From Pseudomonas moorei (lineage in GTDB: Bacteria; Pseudomonadota; Gammaproteobacteria; Pseudomonadales; Pseudomonadaceae), in the NCBI RefSeq assembly GCF_008801475.1, contig NZ_VZPP01000003.1, forward strand, positions 372,001 to 436,000: 64,000 bases of DNA. The letters run 5' to 3'. Of the stretch, positions 44,303 to 53,617 are shown one piece after another. Both the position numbers and the translations under genes were made by a program. The notes under the pieces were generated by a model, which worked only from the letters and a program-made list of their open reading frames with translations, had not been told where the DNA came from and made no database searches. The first letter of the stretch is position 1. Each line of letters begins with the position of its first letter.

Positions 44303-46140
44303 AACCTGCAAGCGCCCTGCTTCTGCAGGCCAGCGCCCTATTGTTCGTCGGGCTGGCCTGTGCCGCCCCGCAGCATGCCCTGACCCTGTACAACGAGCCG
44401 CCAAAGTACCCGGCCGATTTCAAACACTTCGATTACGTCAACCCGGACGCCCCCAAGGGCGGAAAATTCCGCCAGGCCGGGTTCGGCGGCTTCGACAGCC
44501 TCAACCCGTTCATCAGCAAGGGGGTGGCCGCCGACGACATCAATCTGATCTACGACACCCTGACCAAACATGGCCTGGACGAACCCTTCACCGAATACGG
44601 CCTGGTCGCCGGCAAGATCGAGAAGGCACCGGACAATACCTGGGTGCGTTTCTACCTGCGCCCGGAAGCGCGATTCCATGATGGTCATCCGATACGCGCC
44701 GAAGATGTGGTGTTCAGCTTCCAGACCCTGATCAAGGATGGCGCCCCGATGTACCGCGGCTACTACAGCGATGTCGACGAAGTGGTCGCCGAAGATCCGC
44801 TCACGGTGTTGTTCAAGTTCAAGCACAACAACAACCGCGAACTGCCGCTGATCCTCGGTCAGTTGCCGGTCCTGCCCAAGCATTGGTGGGCGACCCGCGA
44901 TTTCAACAAGGGCAACCTCGAAATCCCCCTGGGCAGTGGCCCCTATCGGGTCAGCGAAGTGAAGGCCGGGCGTTCGGTGCGCTATGAGCGGGTCAAGGAC
45001 TACTGGGGCAAGGACCTGCCGGCCAACCGTGGTTTCTACAATTTCGACGTGATGACCACCGACTACTACCGCGACAACACCGTCGCGCTGGAGGCGCTCA
45101 AGGCCGGGCAGTTCGACTACTGGCTGGAAATGACCGCCAAGAACTGGGCCAACGCCTACAACATCCCGGCGGTCACCGAGGGCCGCCTGATCAAGGAGCA
45201 GATCCCCAACGGCAACCCCACCGGCATGCAAGGCTTCGTGTTCAACCTGCGTCGCCCGCTGTTCCAGGACGTGCGAGTGCGCCAGGCCCTGACGCTGTTG
45301 CTGGACTTCGAGTGGACCAACAAGCAATTGTTCAACGGCGCCTACGCGCGAACCCGCAGCTATTTCGAGAACTCGGAAATGGCCGCCACCGGGCTGCCCG
45401 ATGCCGATCAACTGGCGATCCTCGATCCGTTCCGCGGCAAGATCCCCGAACAGGTGTTCAGCGAAGCCTTCCAGAACCCGGTTACCGATGGCAGCGGCAT
45501 GATCCGCACCCAGCAGCGCAAGGCCTATCAACTGCTGCAAGAGGCTGGCTGGCGCATCGTCGATGACAAAATGGTCGATACCACCGGCAAACCCGTGACG
45601 ATCGAGTTCCTGCTGGCCCAGACCGAGTTCGAGCGGGTGCTGCTGCCGTTCAAGCGCAACCTGAGCGACTTGGGCATCGACCTGGTGATCCGCCGGGTCG
45701 ACGTCTCGCAGTACATCAACCGCGTGCGCTCGCGGGACTTCGACATGATCGTCGGCAGCTTCCCGCAGTCCAACTCGCCGGGCAACGAACAGCGCGAGTT
45801 CTGGATGACCGCTGCCGCCGACAAACCCGGCAGCCGCAACACCATGGGCCTCAAGGACCCGGTGGTGGACCAACTGGTCGAACAACTGATCAACGCCGAT
45901 TCGCGCAAAAGCCTGGTGGCCCATGCCCGGGCACTGGACCGGGTGTTGCAATGGGGCTATTACGTGATTCCCAACTGGCACATCAAGACCTGGCGCGTGG
46001 CCTACTGGAACCACATCGGTCATCCCAAGGTCTCGCCTAAATACGACATCGGCACCGCCACCTGGTGGGTCAAGCCCGATGCCAAACCTGCGATAGAGAT
46101 CGAAACCAAATTGCAAGCCGACCCTGCGGGAACGGAGTAA
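44299..46140 (+). CDS. nppA2: Extracellular solute-binding protein of a peptide ABC importer, NppA2-like
   Basis: 613 residues, SBP family 5. A signal peptide ends at LACA-AP. ATG at 44299 overlaps the previous stop (ATGA) and has GGAG 8 bases upstream. It is a clear paralogue of the preceding gene: both share HFDYVNP/HFDWVNP, ARFHDG, LGSGPYR and [10 protein letters not shown]. This points to tandem duplication and divergent ligand choice on one permease. Length agrees with YejA-type binding proteins. Confidence 0.87.
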   Translation: MKPASALLLQASALLFVGLACAAPQHALTLYNEPPKYPADFKHFDYVNPDAPKGGKFRQAGFGGFDSLNPFISKGVAADDINLIYDTLTKHGLDEPFTEYGLVAGKIEKAPDNTWVRFYLRPEARFHDGHPIRAEDVVFSFQTLIKDGAPMYRGYYSDVDEVVAEDPLTVLFKFKHNNNRELPLILGQLPVLPKHWWATRDFNKGNLEIPLGSGPYRVSEVKAGRSVRYERVKDYWGKDLPANRGFYNFDVMTTDYYRDNTVALEALKAGQFDYWLEMTAKNWANAYNIPAVTEGRLIKEQIPNGNPTGMQGFVFNLRRPLFQDVRVRQALTLLLDFEWTNKQLFNGAYARTRSYFENSEMAATGLPDADQLAILDPFRGKIPEQVFSEAFQNPVTDGSGMIRTQQRKAYQLLQEAGWRIVDDKMVDTTGKPVTIEFLLAQTEFERVLLPFKRNLSDLGIDLVIRRVDVSQYINRVRSRDFDMIVGSFPQSNSPGNEQREFWMTAAADKPGSRNTMGLKDPVVDQLVEQLINADSRKSLVAHARALDRVLQWGYYVIPNWHIKTWRVAYWNHIGHPKVSPKYDIGTATWWVKPDAKPAIEIETKLQADPAGTE

Positions 46141-46144
46141 TCAG

Positions 46145-47218
46145 ATGCTGGCGTATATTTTTCGGCGACTGCTGCTGATCATCCCGACTTTGTTCGGCAT
46201 TTTGCTGATCAACTTCGTGATCATCCAGGCGGCCCCTGGCGGGCCGGTGGAGCAAATGATCGCCAAGCTCGAAGGCTTCGAAGGTGCCACCAGTCGCATC
46301 GCCGGTGGCGGTGCCGAAGTCTCGGTGGCCGGCTCGGCCTATCGCGGCGCCCAAGGGCTGGACCCGGCCCTGATCAAGGAAATCGAGCACATGTACGGCT
46401 TTGACAAGTCGGCCCCGGAACGCTTGTGGATCATGGTCAAGAACTATGCGTCCCTGGATTTCGGCGACAGCTTCTTCCGCGACGCCAAGGTCATCGACCT
46501 GATCAAGGAAAAGATGCCGGTATCGATCTCCCTGGGGCTGTGGAGCACCCTGATCATGTACCTGGTGTCGATTCCCCTGGGGATCGCCAAGGCGACGCGC
46601 CACGGCAGTCACTTCGATGTCTGGACCAGTTCGGCGATCATCGTCGGCTACGCCATCCCGGCGTTCCTGTTCGCCATCCTGCTGATCGTGGTGTTTGCCG
46701 GCGGCAGCTACCTCGACTGGTTCCCCTTGCGCGGGCTCACGTCGAACAACTTCGATGAACTGAGCATGGGCGGCAAGGTGCTCGATTACTTCTGGCACCT
46801 GGCGCTGCCGGTGACCGCACTGGTGATCGGCAACTTCGCGACCATGACCCTGCTGACCAAAAACAGCTTCCTCGACGAAATCAACAAGCAATACGTGGTC
46901 ACCGCCAAGGCCAAGGGCCTGACCCACCATCGCGTGCTCTACGGCCATGTGTTCCGCAACGCCATGCTGCTGGTGATCGCCGGGTTCCCGTCGGCGTTCA
47001 TCGGTATCTTCTTCACCGGTTCGCTGCTGGTCGAAGTGATCTTCTCCCTCGACGGCCTCGGCCTGATGAGTTTTGAAGCGGCGATCAACCGCGATTACCC
47101 GGTGGTTTTTGGCACCCTGTTCATCTTCACCCTGCTGGGGCTGGTGGTGAAACTGATCGGCGACCTCACCTACACCTTTGTCGATCCGCGCATCGACTTC
47201 GAAAGCCGGGAGCATTGA
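46145..47218 (+). CDS. nppB: ABC transporter permease, YejB/NppB-like
   Basis: 357 residues with about six membrane helices, starting [20 protein letters not shown] as in DppB/YejB permeases. A periplasmic insert of about 70 residues follows helix 1 ([20 protein letters not shown]). The EAA loop that docks the ATPase is seen in [20 protein letters not shown]. It lies 4 bases after nppA2, within the same operon. Confidence 0.9.
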   Translation: MLAYIFRRLLLIIPTLFGILLINFVIIQAAPGGPVEQMIAKLEGFEGATSRIAGGGAEVSVAGSAYRGAQGLDPALIKEIEHMYGFDKSAPERLWIMVKNYASLDFGDSFFRDAKVIDLIKEKMPVSISLGLWSTLIMYLVSIPLGIAKATRHGSHFDVWTSSAIIVGYAIPAFLFAILLIVVFAGGSYLDWFPLRGLTSNNFDELSMGGKVLDYFWHLALPVTALVIGNFATMTLLTKNSFLDEINKQYVVTAKAKGLTHHRVLYGHVFRNAMLLVIAGFPSAFIGIFFTGSLLVEVIFSLDGLGLMSFEAAINRDYPVVFGTLFIFTLLGLVVKLIGDLTYTFVDPRIDFESREH

Positions 47219-47219
47219 G

Positions 47220-48239
47220 ATGAACCTGTCCCCGCTCAATCGCCGCCGCTTCGAACTGTTCAAGGCCAACAAGCGTGGCTGGTGGTCGCTATGGCTGTTT
47301 CTGATCCTGTTCGGTGCCAGCCTTGGCGCCGAATTGATCGCCAATGACAAACCCCTGGCGGTGCATTACGACAACCACTGGTACTTCCCGGCGCTCAAGC
47401 GTTACCCGGAAACCACCTTTGGTGGCGAATTCCCGCTGGAGGCCAACTACAAGAGCCCGTACATCCGCGAACTGCTCAAGGCCAAGGACGCCTGGGTGCT
47501 GTGGGCGCCGATTCCCTACAGCTACCAGAGCATCAATTACGACCTGAAGGTCCCGGCACCGGCCCCCCCGTCGACCGATAACCTCCTCGGCACCGACGAC
47601 CAGGGGCGTGACGTGCTGGCCCGGGTGATCTACGGCTTCCGCATTTCGGTGTTGTTTGCCCTGACGCTGACCCTGTTCAGTTCGCTGATCGGCGTCATCG
47701 CCGGTGCCTTGCAGGGGTTCTACGGTGGCTGGGTCGATCTGGCCGGCCAGCGGTTCCTGGAAATCTGGTCCGGGTTGCCGGTGCTCTATCTGCTGATCAT
47801 CCTGGCCAGTTTCGTCCAGCCGAATTTCTGGTGGCTGCTGGGCATCATGCTGCTGTTTTCCTGGATGAGTCTGGTGGACGTGGTGCGCGCCGAGTTCCTG
47901 CGTGGGCGTAATCTGGAATACGTGCGCGCGGCCCGGGCGCTGGGCATGCAGAATGGCGCAATCATGTTCCGCCACATCCTGCCCAACGCCATGGTCTCGA
48001 CCATGACCTTCATGCCGTTCATCCTGACCGGCGCCATCGGCACCCTGACCGCCCTGGATTTCCTCGGCTTCGGCCTGCCGGCGGGCAGCCCGTCCCTGGG
48101 TGAACTGGTGGCCCAGGGCAAATCCAACCTGCAAGCGCCCTGGCTCGGCATGAGTGCGTTTGCGGTGCTGGCCTTGATGTTGAGTTTGCTGGTGTTTATC
48201 GGCGAGTCCGCTCGCGATGCCTTCGACCCGAGGAAGTGA
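47220..48239 (+). CDS. nppC: ABC transporter permease, YejE/NppC-like
   Basis: 339 residues. A long N-terminal periplasmic part (KPLAVHYDNHWYFPALKRYP) between helix 1 and the rest is typical of YejE. The EAA loop reads YVRAARALGMQNGAIMFRHI. ATG at 47220 directly follows the nppB stop. It pairs with NppB to form the membrane pore. Confidence 0.9.
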   Translation: MNLSPLNRRRFELFKANKRGWWSLWLFLILFGASLGAELIANDKPLAVHYDNHWYFPALKRYPETTFGGEFPLEANYKSPYIRELLKAKDAWVLWAPIPYSYQSINYDLKVPAPAPPSTDNLLGTDDQGRDVLARVIYGFRISVLFALTLTLFSSLIGVIAGALQGFYGGWVDLAGQRFLEIWSGLPVLYLLIILASFVQPNFWWLLGIMLLFSWMSLVDVVRAEFLRGRNLEYVRAARALGMQNGAIMFRHILPNAMVSTMTFMPFILTGAIGTLTALDFLGFGLPAGSPSLGELVAQGKSNLQAPWLGMSAFAVLALMLSLLVFIGESARDAFDPRK

Positions 48240-48240
48240 A

Positions 48241-49851
48241 ATGAATCAGGACAATCTGATCGAAGTGCGCGATCTCGCCGTCGAATTCGTCGTCGGCGAC
48301 CAGTGCCAGCGCGTGGTCGAAGGGGTCAGCTTCGACATCAAACGCGGTGAAACCCTGGCCCTGGTGGGCGAAAGCGGCTCCGGCAAATCGGTAACCGCCC
48401 ACTCGATCCTTCGTCTGCTGCCCTACCCGCTCGCCCGGCATCCATCGGGCACCATCGCCTATTCCGGGCAGGACCTGCTGAGCCTGAAAGAAAAAACCAT
48501 CCGGCACATCCGCGGCAACCGGATCGCGATGATCTTCCAGGAGCCGATGACCTCACTCAACCCGCTGCACTCGATCGAGAAACAGATCAACGAGGTACTG
48601 GGCATCCACAAGGGGCTGATTGGTAAAGTCGCGACCAAGCGTACCCTGGAGCTGCTGGAAATGGTCGGCATCCCCGAGCCACACAAGCGCCTCAAGGCCC
48701 TGCCCCATGAGTTGTCCGGTGGTCAACGTCAGCGCGTGATGATCGCCATGGCCCTGGCCAACGAGCCGGAACTGCTGATCGCCGACGAGCCGACCACCGC
48801 CCTGGACGTGACCGTTCAGCTGAAAATCCTCGAATTGCTCAAGGAATTACAGGCCCGCCTGGGCATGGCATTGCTGCTGATCAGCCACGATTTGAACCTG
48901 GTGAAAAGAATTGCGCATCGCGTATGTGTCATGCAGCGCGGTTGCATCGTCGAACAGGCATCGTGCGAAGAGTTGTTCCGCGCACCGCAGCATCCGTACA
49001 CTCGCATCCTGCTGGCCGCAGAGCCCAGCGGCACGCCGGCAACCAACGTGGTTGGCCCGCCGTTGCTGACGGTCGAGGACCTGAAAGTCTGGTTCCCGAT
49101 CAAGAAAGGCCTGCTGAAAAAGACGGTGGATTACGTCAAGGCGGTGGATGGCATCAATTTCAGCCTGCCTCAGGGGCAGACCCTGGGGATTGTGGGTGAA
49201 AGCGGTTCCGGCAAATCGACATTGGGTCTGGCGATCCTGCGGTTGATCGGCAGCAAAGGCGCCATCCGTTTTGAAGGCAAACAGCTAGACTGCCTGACGC
49301 AACAACAGGTGCGGCCGTTGCGCAGAGAGATGCAGGTGGTGTTTCAGGACCCCTTCGGCAGCCTGAGCCCGCGCATGTGCGTGAGCCAGATCGTCGGCGA
49401 GGGCCTGCGGATCCACAAGATGGGCACCGAGGCGGAACAGGAACAAGCGATCATTGCGGCACTCAAGGAGGTAGGTCTGGACCCGGAAACCCGGCACCGC
49501 TACCCCCACGAATTTTCCGGTGGGCAGCGGCAGAGAATCGCCATTGCCCGGGCATTAGTGCTAAAACCGGCGTTGATTCTGCTGGACGAGCCGACTTCGG
49601 CCCTCGACCGCACCGTGCAACGCCAAGTGGTGGAGCTTTTGCGTTCACTGCAAAGCAAGTACAACCTGACGTATCTGTTTATCAGCCATGACCTGGCTGT
49701 CGTCAAAGCGCTGAGCCACCAGCTGATGGTGGTCAAGCATGGCCAAGTGGTCGAACAGGGAGACGCGCAAAGCATTTTTGCCGCCCCCCAACATCCGTAT
49801 ACACAGCAGTTGCTGGAAGCCGCTTTCCTGGCTCCAGCCACTGCGCAATAA
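48241..49851 (+). CDS. nppD: ABC transporter ATP-binding protein with two ATPase domains, YejF/NppD-like
   Basis: 536 residues with two full ABC modules. Walker A is GESGSGKS in both (about 41 and 319), signatures are LSGGQRQRVMIAMAL and FSGGQRQRIAIARAL, and Walker B is LLIADEPTTALD and LILLDEPTSALD. Oligopeptide-type C-terminal segments follow each. It energises the peptide importer alone, without a second ATPase. It begins one base after the nppC stop and is the last gene of the operon; fabI follows after 21 bases, so read-through into fabI is possible. Confidence 0.93.
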   Translation: MNQDNLIEVRDLAVEFVVGDQCQRVVEGVSFDIKRGETLALVGESGSGKSVTAHSILRLLPYPLARHPSGTIAYSGQDLLSLKEKTIRHIRGNRIAMIFQEPMTSLNPLHSIEKQINEVLGIHKGLIGKVATKRTLELLEMVGIPEPHKRLKALPHELSGGQRQRVMIAMALANEPELLIADEPTTALDVTVQLKILELLKELQARLGMALLLISHDLNLVKRIAHRVCVMQRGCIVEQASCEELFRAPQHPYTRILLAAEPSGTPATNVVGPPLLTVEDLKVWFPIKKGLLKKTVDYVKAVDGINFSLPQGQTLGIVGESGSGKSTLGLAILRLIGSKGAIRFEGKQLDCLTQQQVRPLRREMQVVFQDPFGSLSPRMCVSQIVGEGLRIHKMGTEAEQEQAIIAALKEVGLDPETRHRYPHEFSGGQRQRIAIARALVLKPALILLDEPTSALDRTVQRQVVELLRSLQSKYNLTYLFISHDLAVVKALSHQLMVVKHGQVVEQGDAQSIFAAPQHPYTQQLLEAAFLAPATAQ

Positions 49852-49872
49852 CCTGAAAGAGAGGAGCAACAC

Positions 49873-50667
49873 ATGGGTTTTCTCGCCGGTAAGCGCGTAC
49901 TGATCGTCGGTGTCGCCAGCAAGCTGTCCATCGCATCCGGCATCGCTGCCGCCATGCATCGCGAGGGCGCTGAGCTTGCCTTCACTTATCAGAACGACAA
50001 ACTGAAAGGTCGTGTCGAAGAGTTCGCACAAGGCTGGGGTTCGAGCCCTGAGCTGTGCTTCCCGTGCGACGTGGCCAGCGATGCGGAAATCGCCAAGGTT
50101 TTCGAAGAGCTGAGCAAGAAGTGGGACGGCCTGGATTGCATCGTGCACTCCGTGGGCTTCGCCCCGGGCGACCAACTGGACGGCGACTTCACCGAAGCCA
50201 CCACCCGTGAAGGTTTCCGCATCGCTCACGACATCAGCGCCTACAGCTTCGTGGCCCTGGCCAAGGCCGGTCGCGAAATGATGAAAGGCCGCAACGGCAG
50301 CCTGCTGACCCTGTCCTACCTGGGCGCCGAGCGCACCATGCCGAACTACAACGTCATGGGCATGGCCAAGGCCTCCCTGGAAGCCGGCGTGCGTTACCTG
50401 GCCGGCTCCCTGGGCCCGGACGGCACCCGCGTCAACTGCGTATCGGCTGGCCCGATCCGTACCCTCGCCGCTTCCGGCATCAAGAACTTCCGCAAGATGC
50501 TGGCCGCCAACGAAGCGCAAACCCCGCTGCGTCGCAACGTCACCATCGAAGAAGTCGGCAACGCCGGCGCCTTCCTGTGCTCGGACCTGGCCTCCGGCAT
50601 CAGCGGTGAAATCATGTACGTGGACGGTGGCTTCAACACCACGGCCATGGGCAACATCGAAGAGTGA
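49873..50667 (+). CDS. fabI: Enoyl-[acyl-carrier-protein] reductase (NADH)
   Basis: 264 residues. The last step of each fatty-acid elongation round and the triclosan target. The SDR fold has the FabI-type nucleotide loop [16 protein letters not shown] and the Tyr-x6-Lys pair in NYNVMGMAK (Y159, K166). The start has AGAGGAG upstream (about 49858-49864). A strong terminator follows. Position after the npp operon is conserved in Pseudomonas. Confidence 0.97.
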   Translation: MGFLAGKRVLIVGVASKLSIASGIAAAMHREGAELAFTYQNDKLKGRVEEFAQGWGSSPELCFPCDVASDAEIAKVFEELSKKWDGLDCIVHSVGFAPGDQLDGDFTEATTREGFRIAHDISAYSFVALAKAGREMMKGRNGSLLTLSYLGAERTMPNYNVMGMAKASLEAGVRYLAGSLGPDGTRVNCVSAGPIRTLAASGIKNFRKMLAANEAQTPLRRNVTIEEVGNAGAFLCSDLASGISGEIMYVDGGFNTTAMGNIEE

Positions 50668-50690
50668 TCTTCGGTTAGCCGATAAAAAGG

Positions 50691-50715
50691 ACCCGCCTCT
50701 TCAGGCGGGTTTTTT
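50691..50715 (+). terminator. Rho-independent terminator of fabI
   Basis: ACCCGCCT pairs with AGGCGGGT around CTTC, followed by a run of six T. Confidence 0.95.
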
Positions 50716-50744
50716 GTGCCTGTGATGTCAGGACGGCACGCCCT

Positions 50745-50848
50745 TTGTAGGAGCGAGCCTGCTCGCGATGGTCGTTAACGATGATGCGTTTTGTCAGGAT
50801 GAAACGGGGTGGTCTGAAGTCCATCGCGAGCAGGCTCGCTCCTACAGG
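50745..50848. repeat. REPIN, GGAGCGAGC class
   Basis: TTGTAGGAGCGAGCCTGCTC from 50745 and the inverse CCATCGCGAGCAGGCTCGCT from 50821. It lies between two convergent genes, fabI and a LysR regulator. Confidence 0.9.
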
Positions 50849-50850
50849 GA

Positions 50851-51711
50851 TTACGGTTGTGTCAGACAATTGGCAAACAACTGCTGAATCGGCTGAGTCC
50901 GCTGGCCATAGCGTTGCAACAGCACAATCTCGCGATAAAACGTCAACTCACCCAAGCGGACCACCCTGACCTTCGCCCCGTGCTCGAGCCATAACCCGGC
51001 TTCGGGCAGGAGCGAAATCCCCAAACCGCATTCGACCATCTTGACGATGGCTTCCAGTTCATCCAGCTCCAGCGCCACCTGCACATCGATCTGCTGTTCA
51101 CGCAGAAACCGGGTCACCAGGCGTCCACCGAACGAGTTGCGGTCGTAGCGTACGTGAGGATGCTCGGCGAGCAACTGCAGCGGCTCGTCGCCTTCAAGTT
51201 CCGCCGGGACGATCAAAACAAATGGCTCGCGACGAATGACTTGTGCCGACAGTTCCTTGGGCAGGTCGAACGGTGGCTTGATCAGGATCGCCAGATCGAC
51301 TTCGCCGGTGTCCACCTGGCTCAGCAGATTGAGCGACACCCCCGGCACCAGTTTCGGCTCCAGCAACGGCGCTTGCTGACGCAAACGCAGCAGCGCCTGG
51401 GGCAACAATCCGGTCTGGGCCGTGGCCACCGCGCCGATTTTCAGCTCGCCACGGTATTCGCTGACATCGTCGCTGACCGCCATGCGGCTGAAGGTGTCCA
51501 GGATCTCGCGGGCCATGGGCAACGCGCGCTGCCCCGCCGCATTGAGCAGCGCCTGACGTCCGGTGCGATCGAACAAGCGAATGCCGAGGGCCTGTTCCAG
51601 GTTGCGCATCTGCGCACTGACGGCCGACTGTGTCAGGCCGATGTGCAGGCCTGCTGCCGCAAACGTGCCGTAACGCGTCACCGCGATAAAGGTTTTCAGT
51701 TCCCGCAGCAT
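50851..51711 (-). CDS. LysR family transcriptional regulator
   Basis: 286 residues. A canonical LysR HTH (LKTFIAVTRYGTFAAAGLHI, then TQSAVSAQMRNLEQALGIRLFDR) and effector domain from about 87 (GELKIGAVATAQTGLLPQAL). It is divergent from the VOC gene with 111 bases between, the usual arrangement for a LysR regulator and its target. Two ATCGAAA copies lie in that gap (51726 and 51769) as possible contacts. Effector unknown. Confidence 0.88.
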   Translation of the reverse strand: MLRELKTFIAVTRYGTFAAAGLHIGLTQSAVSAQMRNLEQALGIRLFDRTGRQALLNAAGQRALPMAREILDTFSRMAVSDDVSEYRGELKIGAVATAQTGLLPQALLRLRQQAPLLEPKLVPGVSLNLLSQVDTGEVDLAILIKPPFDLPKELSAQVIRREPFVLIVPAELEGDEPLQLLAEHPHVRYDRNSFGGRLVTRFLREQQIDVQVALELDELEAIVKMVECGLGISLLPEAGLWLEHGAKVRVVRLGELTFYREIVLLQRYGQRTQPIQQLFANCLTQP

Positions 51712-51822
51712 AGGGTCCCCGATTGATCGAAATAATTTGAGCTCGGCGCAAAAACTATCGTCTTTTAATCGAAAAGCACAGGACTACACTCAGCCTGAAT
51801 TCAGCAGATTGAGGCCCACCCG

Positions 51823-52248
51823 ATGCAACTCTCCCCTTTTCACCTCGCTATTCCCGTCTATGACCTGCCGGCCGCGCGGCACTTCTATGGCAGCGTTTTC
51901 GGTCTGGAAGAAGGTCGCTCCAGCGATCACTGGGTCGATTTCAATTTTTTCGGACACCAGTTAGTGATTCACCTGGCACCGAAAAACGCGACCCAGGAAG
52001 CCGCCCACACCAACGCCGTGGACGGCCATGACGTACCGGTGCCGCATTTTGGCGTGGTGCTGGGCATGACGGAGTGGGAGGCACTGGCCGAACGCCTGAA
52101 GTCACTGGGGACGCGCTTTGTGATCGAACCGGGAATTCGTTTTCAGGGACTGGTGGGTGAGCAGGCGACCATGTTTCTGTTTGATCCCTGCGGCAATGCG
52201 CTGGAATTCAAGGCGTTCAAGGATATCGGGCAGTTGTTTGCCAAATAA
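51823..52248 (+). CDS. VOC family protein (glyoxalase/dioxygenase-like)
   Basis: 141 residues in the beta-alpha-beta-beta-beta fold. The early metal residue is in [18 protein letters not shown], and later ones are in QLVIHLAP and NALEFKAF (final Glu). The sequence [15 protein letters not shown] is typical of fosfomycin-resistance/dioxygenase-like members, but the substrate is open. It is probably controlled by the divergent LysR gene. Confidence 0.85.
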   Translation: MQLSPFHLAIPVYDLPAARHFYGSVFGLEEGRSSDHWVDFNFFGHQLVIHLAPKNATQEAAHTNAVDGHDVPVPHFGVVLGMTEWEALAERLKSLGTRFVIEPGIRFQGLVGEQATMFLFDPCGNALEFKAFKDIGQLFAK

Positions 52249-52268
52249 GCGGTGACAGCAAGAACGCC

Positions 52269-52360
52269 TTCGCGGGCAAGCCCGCTCCCACAGTGATTTC
52301 TGTCGTTCACACGAGCGGTGTACACCAAGCCTCTGTGGGAGCGGGCTTGCCCGCGAAGGG
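52269..52360. repeat. REPIN, GGGCTTGCCCGC type
   Basis: TTCGCGGGCAAGCCCGCTCC at 52269-52288 and its inverse ending at 52360. It separates two convergent genes. Confidence 0.9.
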
Positions 52361-52381
52361 GCCAGTCCAGCCAATACACTT

Positions 52382-52963
52382 CTAGCGGCCCAACACCCTT
52401 TCCGCCTCGACCAAAAGCTCTTCAATCGAGCCATGCTGCACAGTGTCGTACTCGATCTGCCCAATGCTGAAGCGGATGTCATAACCGCGATGCACCGTGG
52501 CATTGCGCTCGTCGAGCATTTCTTCGAGTCGCGCCTTGATTGCCTTGATGTCCACCGCGCTGGAACCGGTCAGCAAGGCGACGAAGGTGGCGCCTTCCAG
52601 TCGACCGATCACATCACTTTCCCTGAAGCCAATGCGCAGCACGTCGGCAAAGGTTTTCAGGGCATCGTCGCCCTCGGCGCGACCGAACAGGTAGTTGATG
52701 CGCTTGAACTCATCGAGGTTGAAAAACAGCAGGGTCGCCGGCCGGCCCAGTTGCTGGCAGACGTTCAGCCCCAGTTGGGCCAATGCAATGAACCCGTGCC
52801 GATTGGACAGCAGCGTCAACTCATCCATGCTCGCCATCTGCACGCCGATCACTTCCTGCTCAGCCTGGCGGGCCAGGTCGCGCAGCAGTTCGCGCTCCTG
52901 CAATGGCGTGCGCAAAGGGTCTGCGCAGACGCTTGATGGGTAAGTCTTGCCTGGGATCAGCAT
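52382..52963 (-). CDS. GGDEF-domain protein with degenerate active site
   Basis: 193 residues, soluble, with a short N-terminal helix and one GGDEF domain (about 45-190). The fold landmarks ASMDELTLLSNRHGF and FFNLDEFKRINYLFGRAEGD are clear. The signature that should read RxGGDEF is R-L-E-G-A-T-F (121-127), so GTP cyclisation is not expected; the metal Asp in NLDEFK is kept. No sensor, HAMP or EAL domain is attached. It may bind GTP or a partner. Start 52963 has AGGAG a few bases upstream. Confidence 0.85.
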   Translation of the reverse strand: MLIPGKTYPSSVCADPLRTPLQERELLRDLARQAEQEVIGVQMASMDELTLLSNRHGFIALAQLGLNVCQQLGRPATLLFFNLDEFKRINYLFGRAEGDDALKTFADVLRIGFRESDVIGRLEGATFVALLTGSSAVDIKAIKARLEEMLDERNATVHRGYDIRFSIGQIEYDTVQHGSIEELLVEAERVLGR

Positions 52964-53037
52964 AAGTTGCTCCTGTGGCGACTATGTACTTTAGAGTCGC
53001 ACAGAACCGGTTTGACTCCCGGTTGAGGCACCGTTGG

Positions 53038-53616
53038 TCAGCTACCCAGCGGACATGGCCCTCCCGCGTCCGCCCACACCTTGAATTGCTCGACGAAAAT
53101 ATCGTGGGGCACCGGCACGGGCTCGCGATTGCCCCCGGGATTCCAGCCCCACAACACCAATTTGTCCTCGCTGACGTGCTTGATCAGCGCCGCGAAATCA
53201 CGATCGCCGTTGCTGGAACGGTCCTTGATCATGGCGCACAACTTGTCGGGCGGCAGGCCAATCCAGGCCATTTTGTGCGCGGCCGGTGGCAGGCTCCAAT
53301 GGGGCGCCCCCGGAGGTGCCTTGGGGCCATAACTGGGCGGTGGATTGGCCTCGGCGTGGCAGGTCGCGCAGGGCAATCCGGCCGCGCCCTTGCCATCCAG
53401 GCCACGCACCACATTCATCCCATGGGGTTTTCCGGCGTCGAACTGCAACGGCGAATCGCCGGGAATGTGGCAGTTCTGGCAACGCGGGCTCTGGAAAACC
53501 TTCTGCACGGTTTCGAAGGCTTTCAAGGCTTCGCGATTATCGGCAAACAGCTCGGTTGCATAGATAAAAAGGCAAATCAGCAATAACGAGCCCAGCAACC
53601 AGTGATGTCGTTTCAT
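53038..53616 (-). CDS. Dihaem c-type cytochrome subunit
   Basis: 192 residues. A signal anchor (HHWLLGSLLLICLFIYATEL) precedes two haem-binding motifs, CQNCH and CATCH, about 50 residues apart. It begins one base after the molybdenum subunit stop, so it belongs to that operon. Its likely job is to take electrons from the Mo enzyme to the respiratory chain in the periplasm. Related cytochromes accompany isoquinoline/aldehyde oxidoreductases in Pseudomonas. Confidence 0.85.
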   Translation of the reverse strand: MKRHHWLLGSLLLICLFIYATELFADNREALKAFETVQKVFQSPRCQNCHIPGDSPLQFDAGKPHGMNVVRGLDGKGAAGLPCATCHAEANPPPSYGPKAPPGAPHWSLPPAAHKMAWIGLPPDKLCAMIKDRSSNGDRDFAALIKHVSEDKLVLWGWNPGGNREPVPVPHDIFVEQFKVWADAGGPCPLGS

Positions 53617-53617
53617 C

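Noticed and set aside
42422..46116. Long minus-strand frames across the two binding-protein genes
   Set aside because: The plus-strand genes have signal peptides, paralogy and operon context; the minus-strand frames have none.
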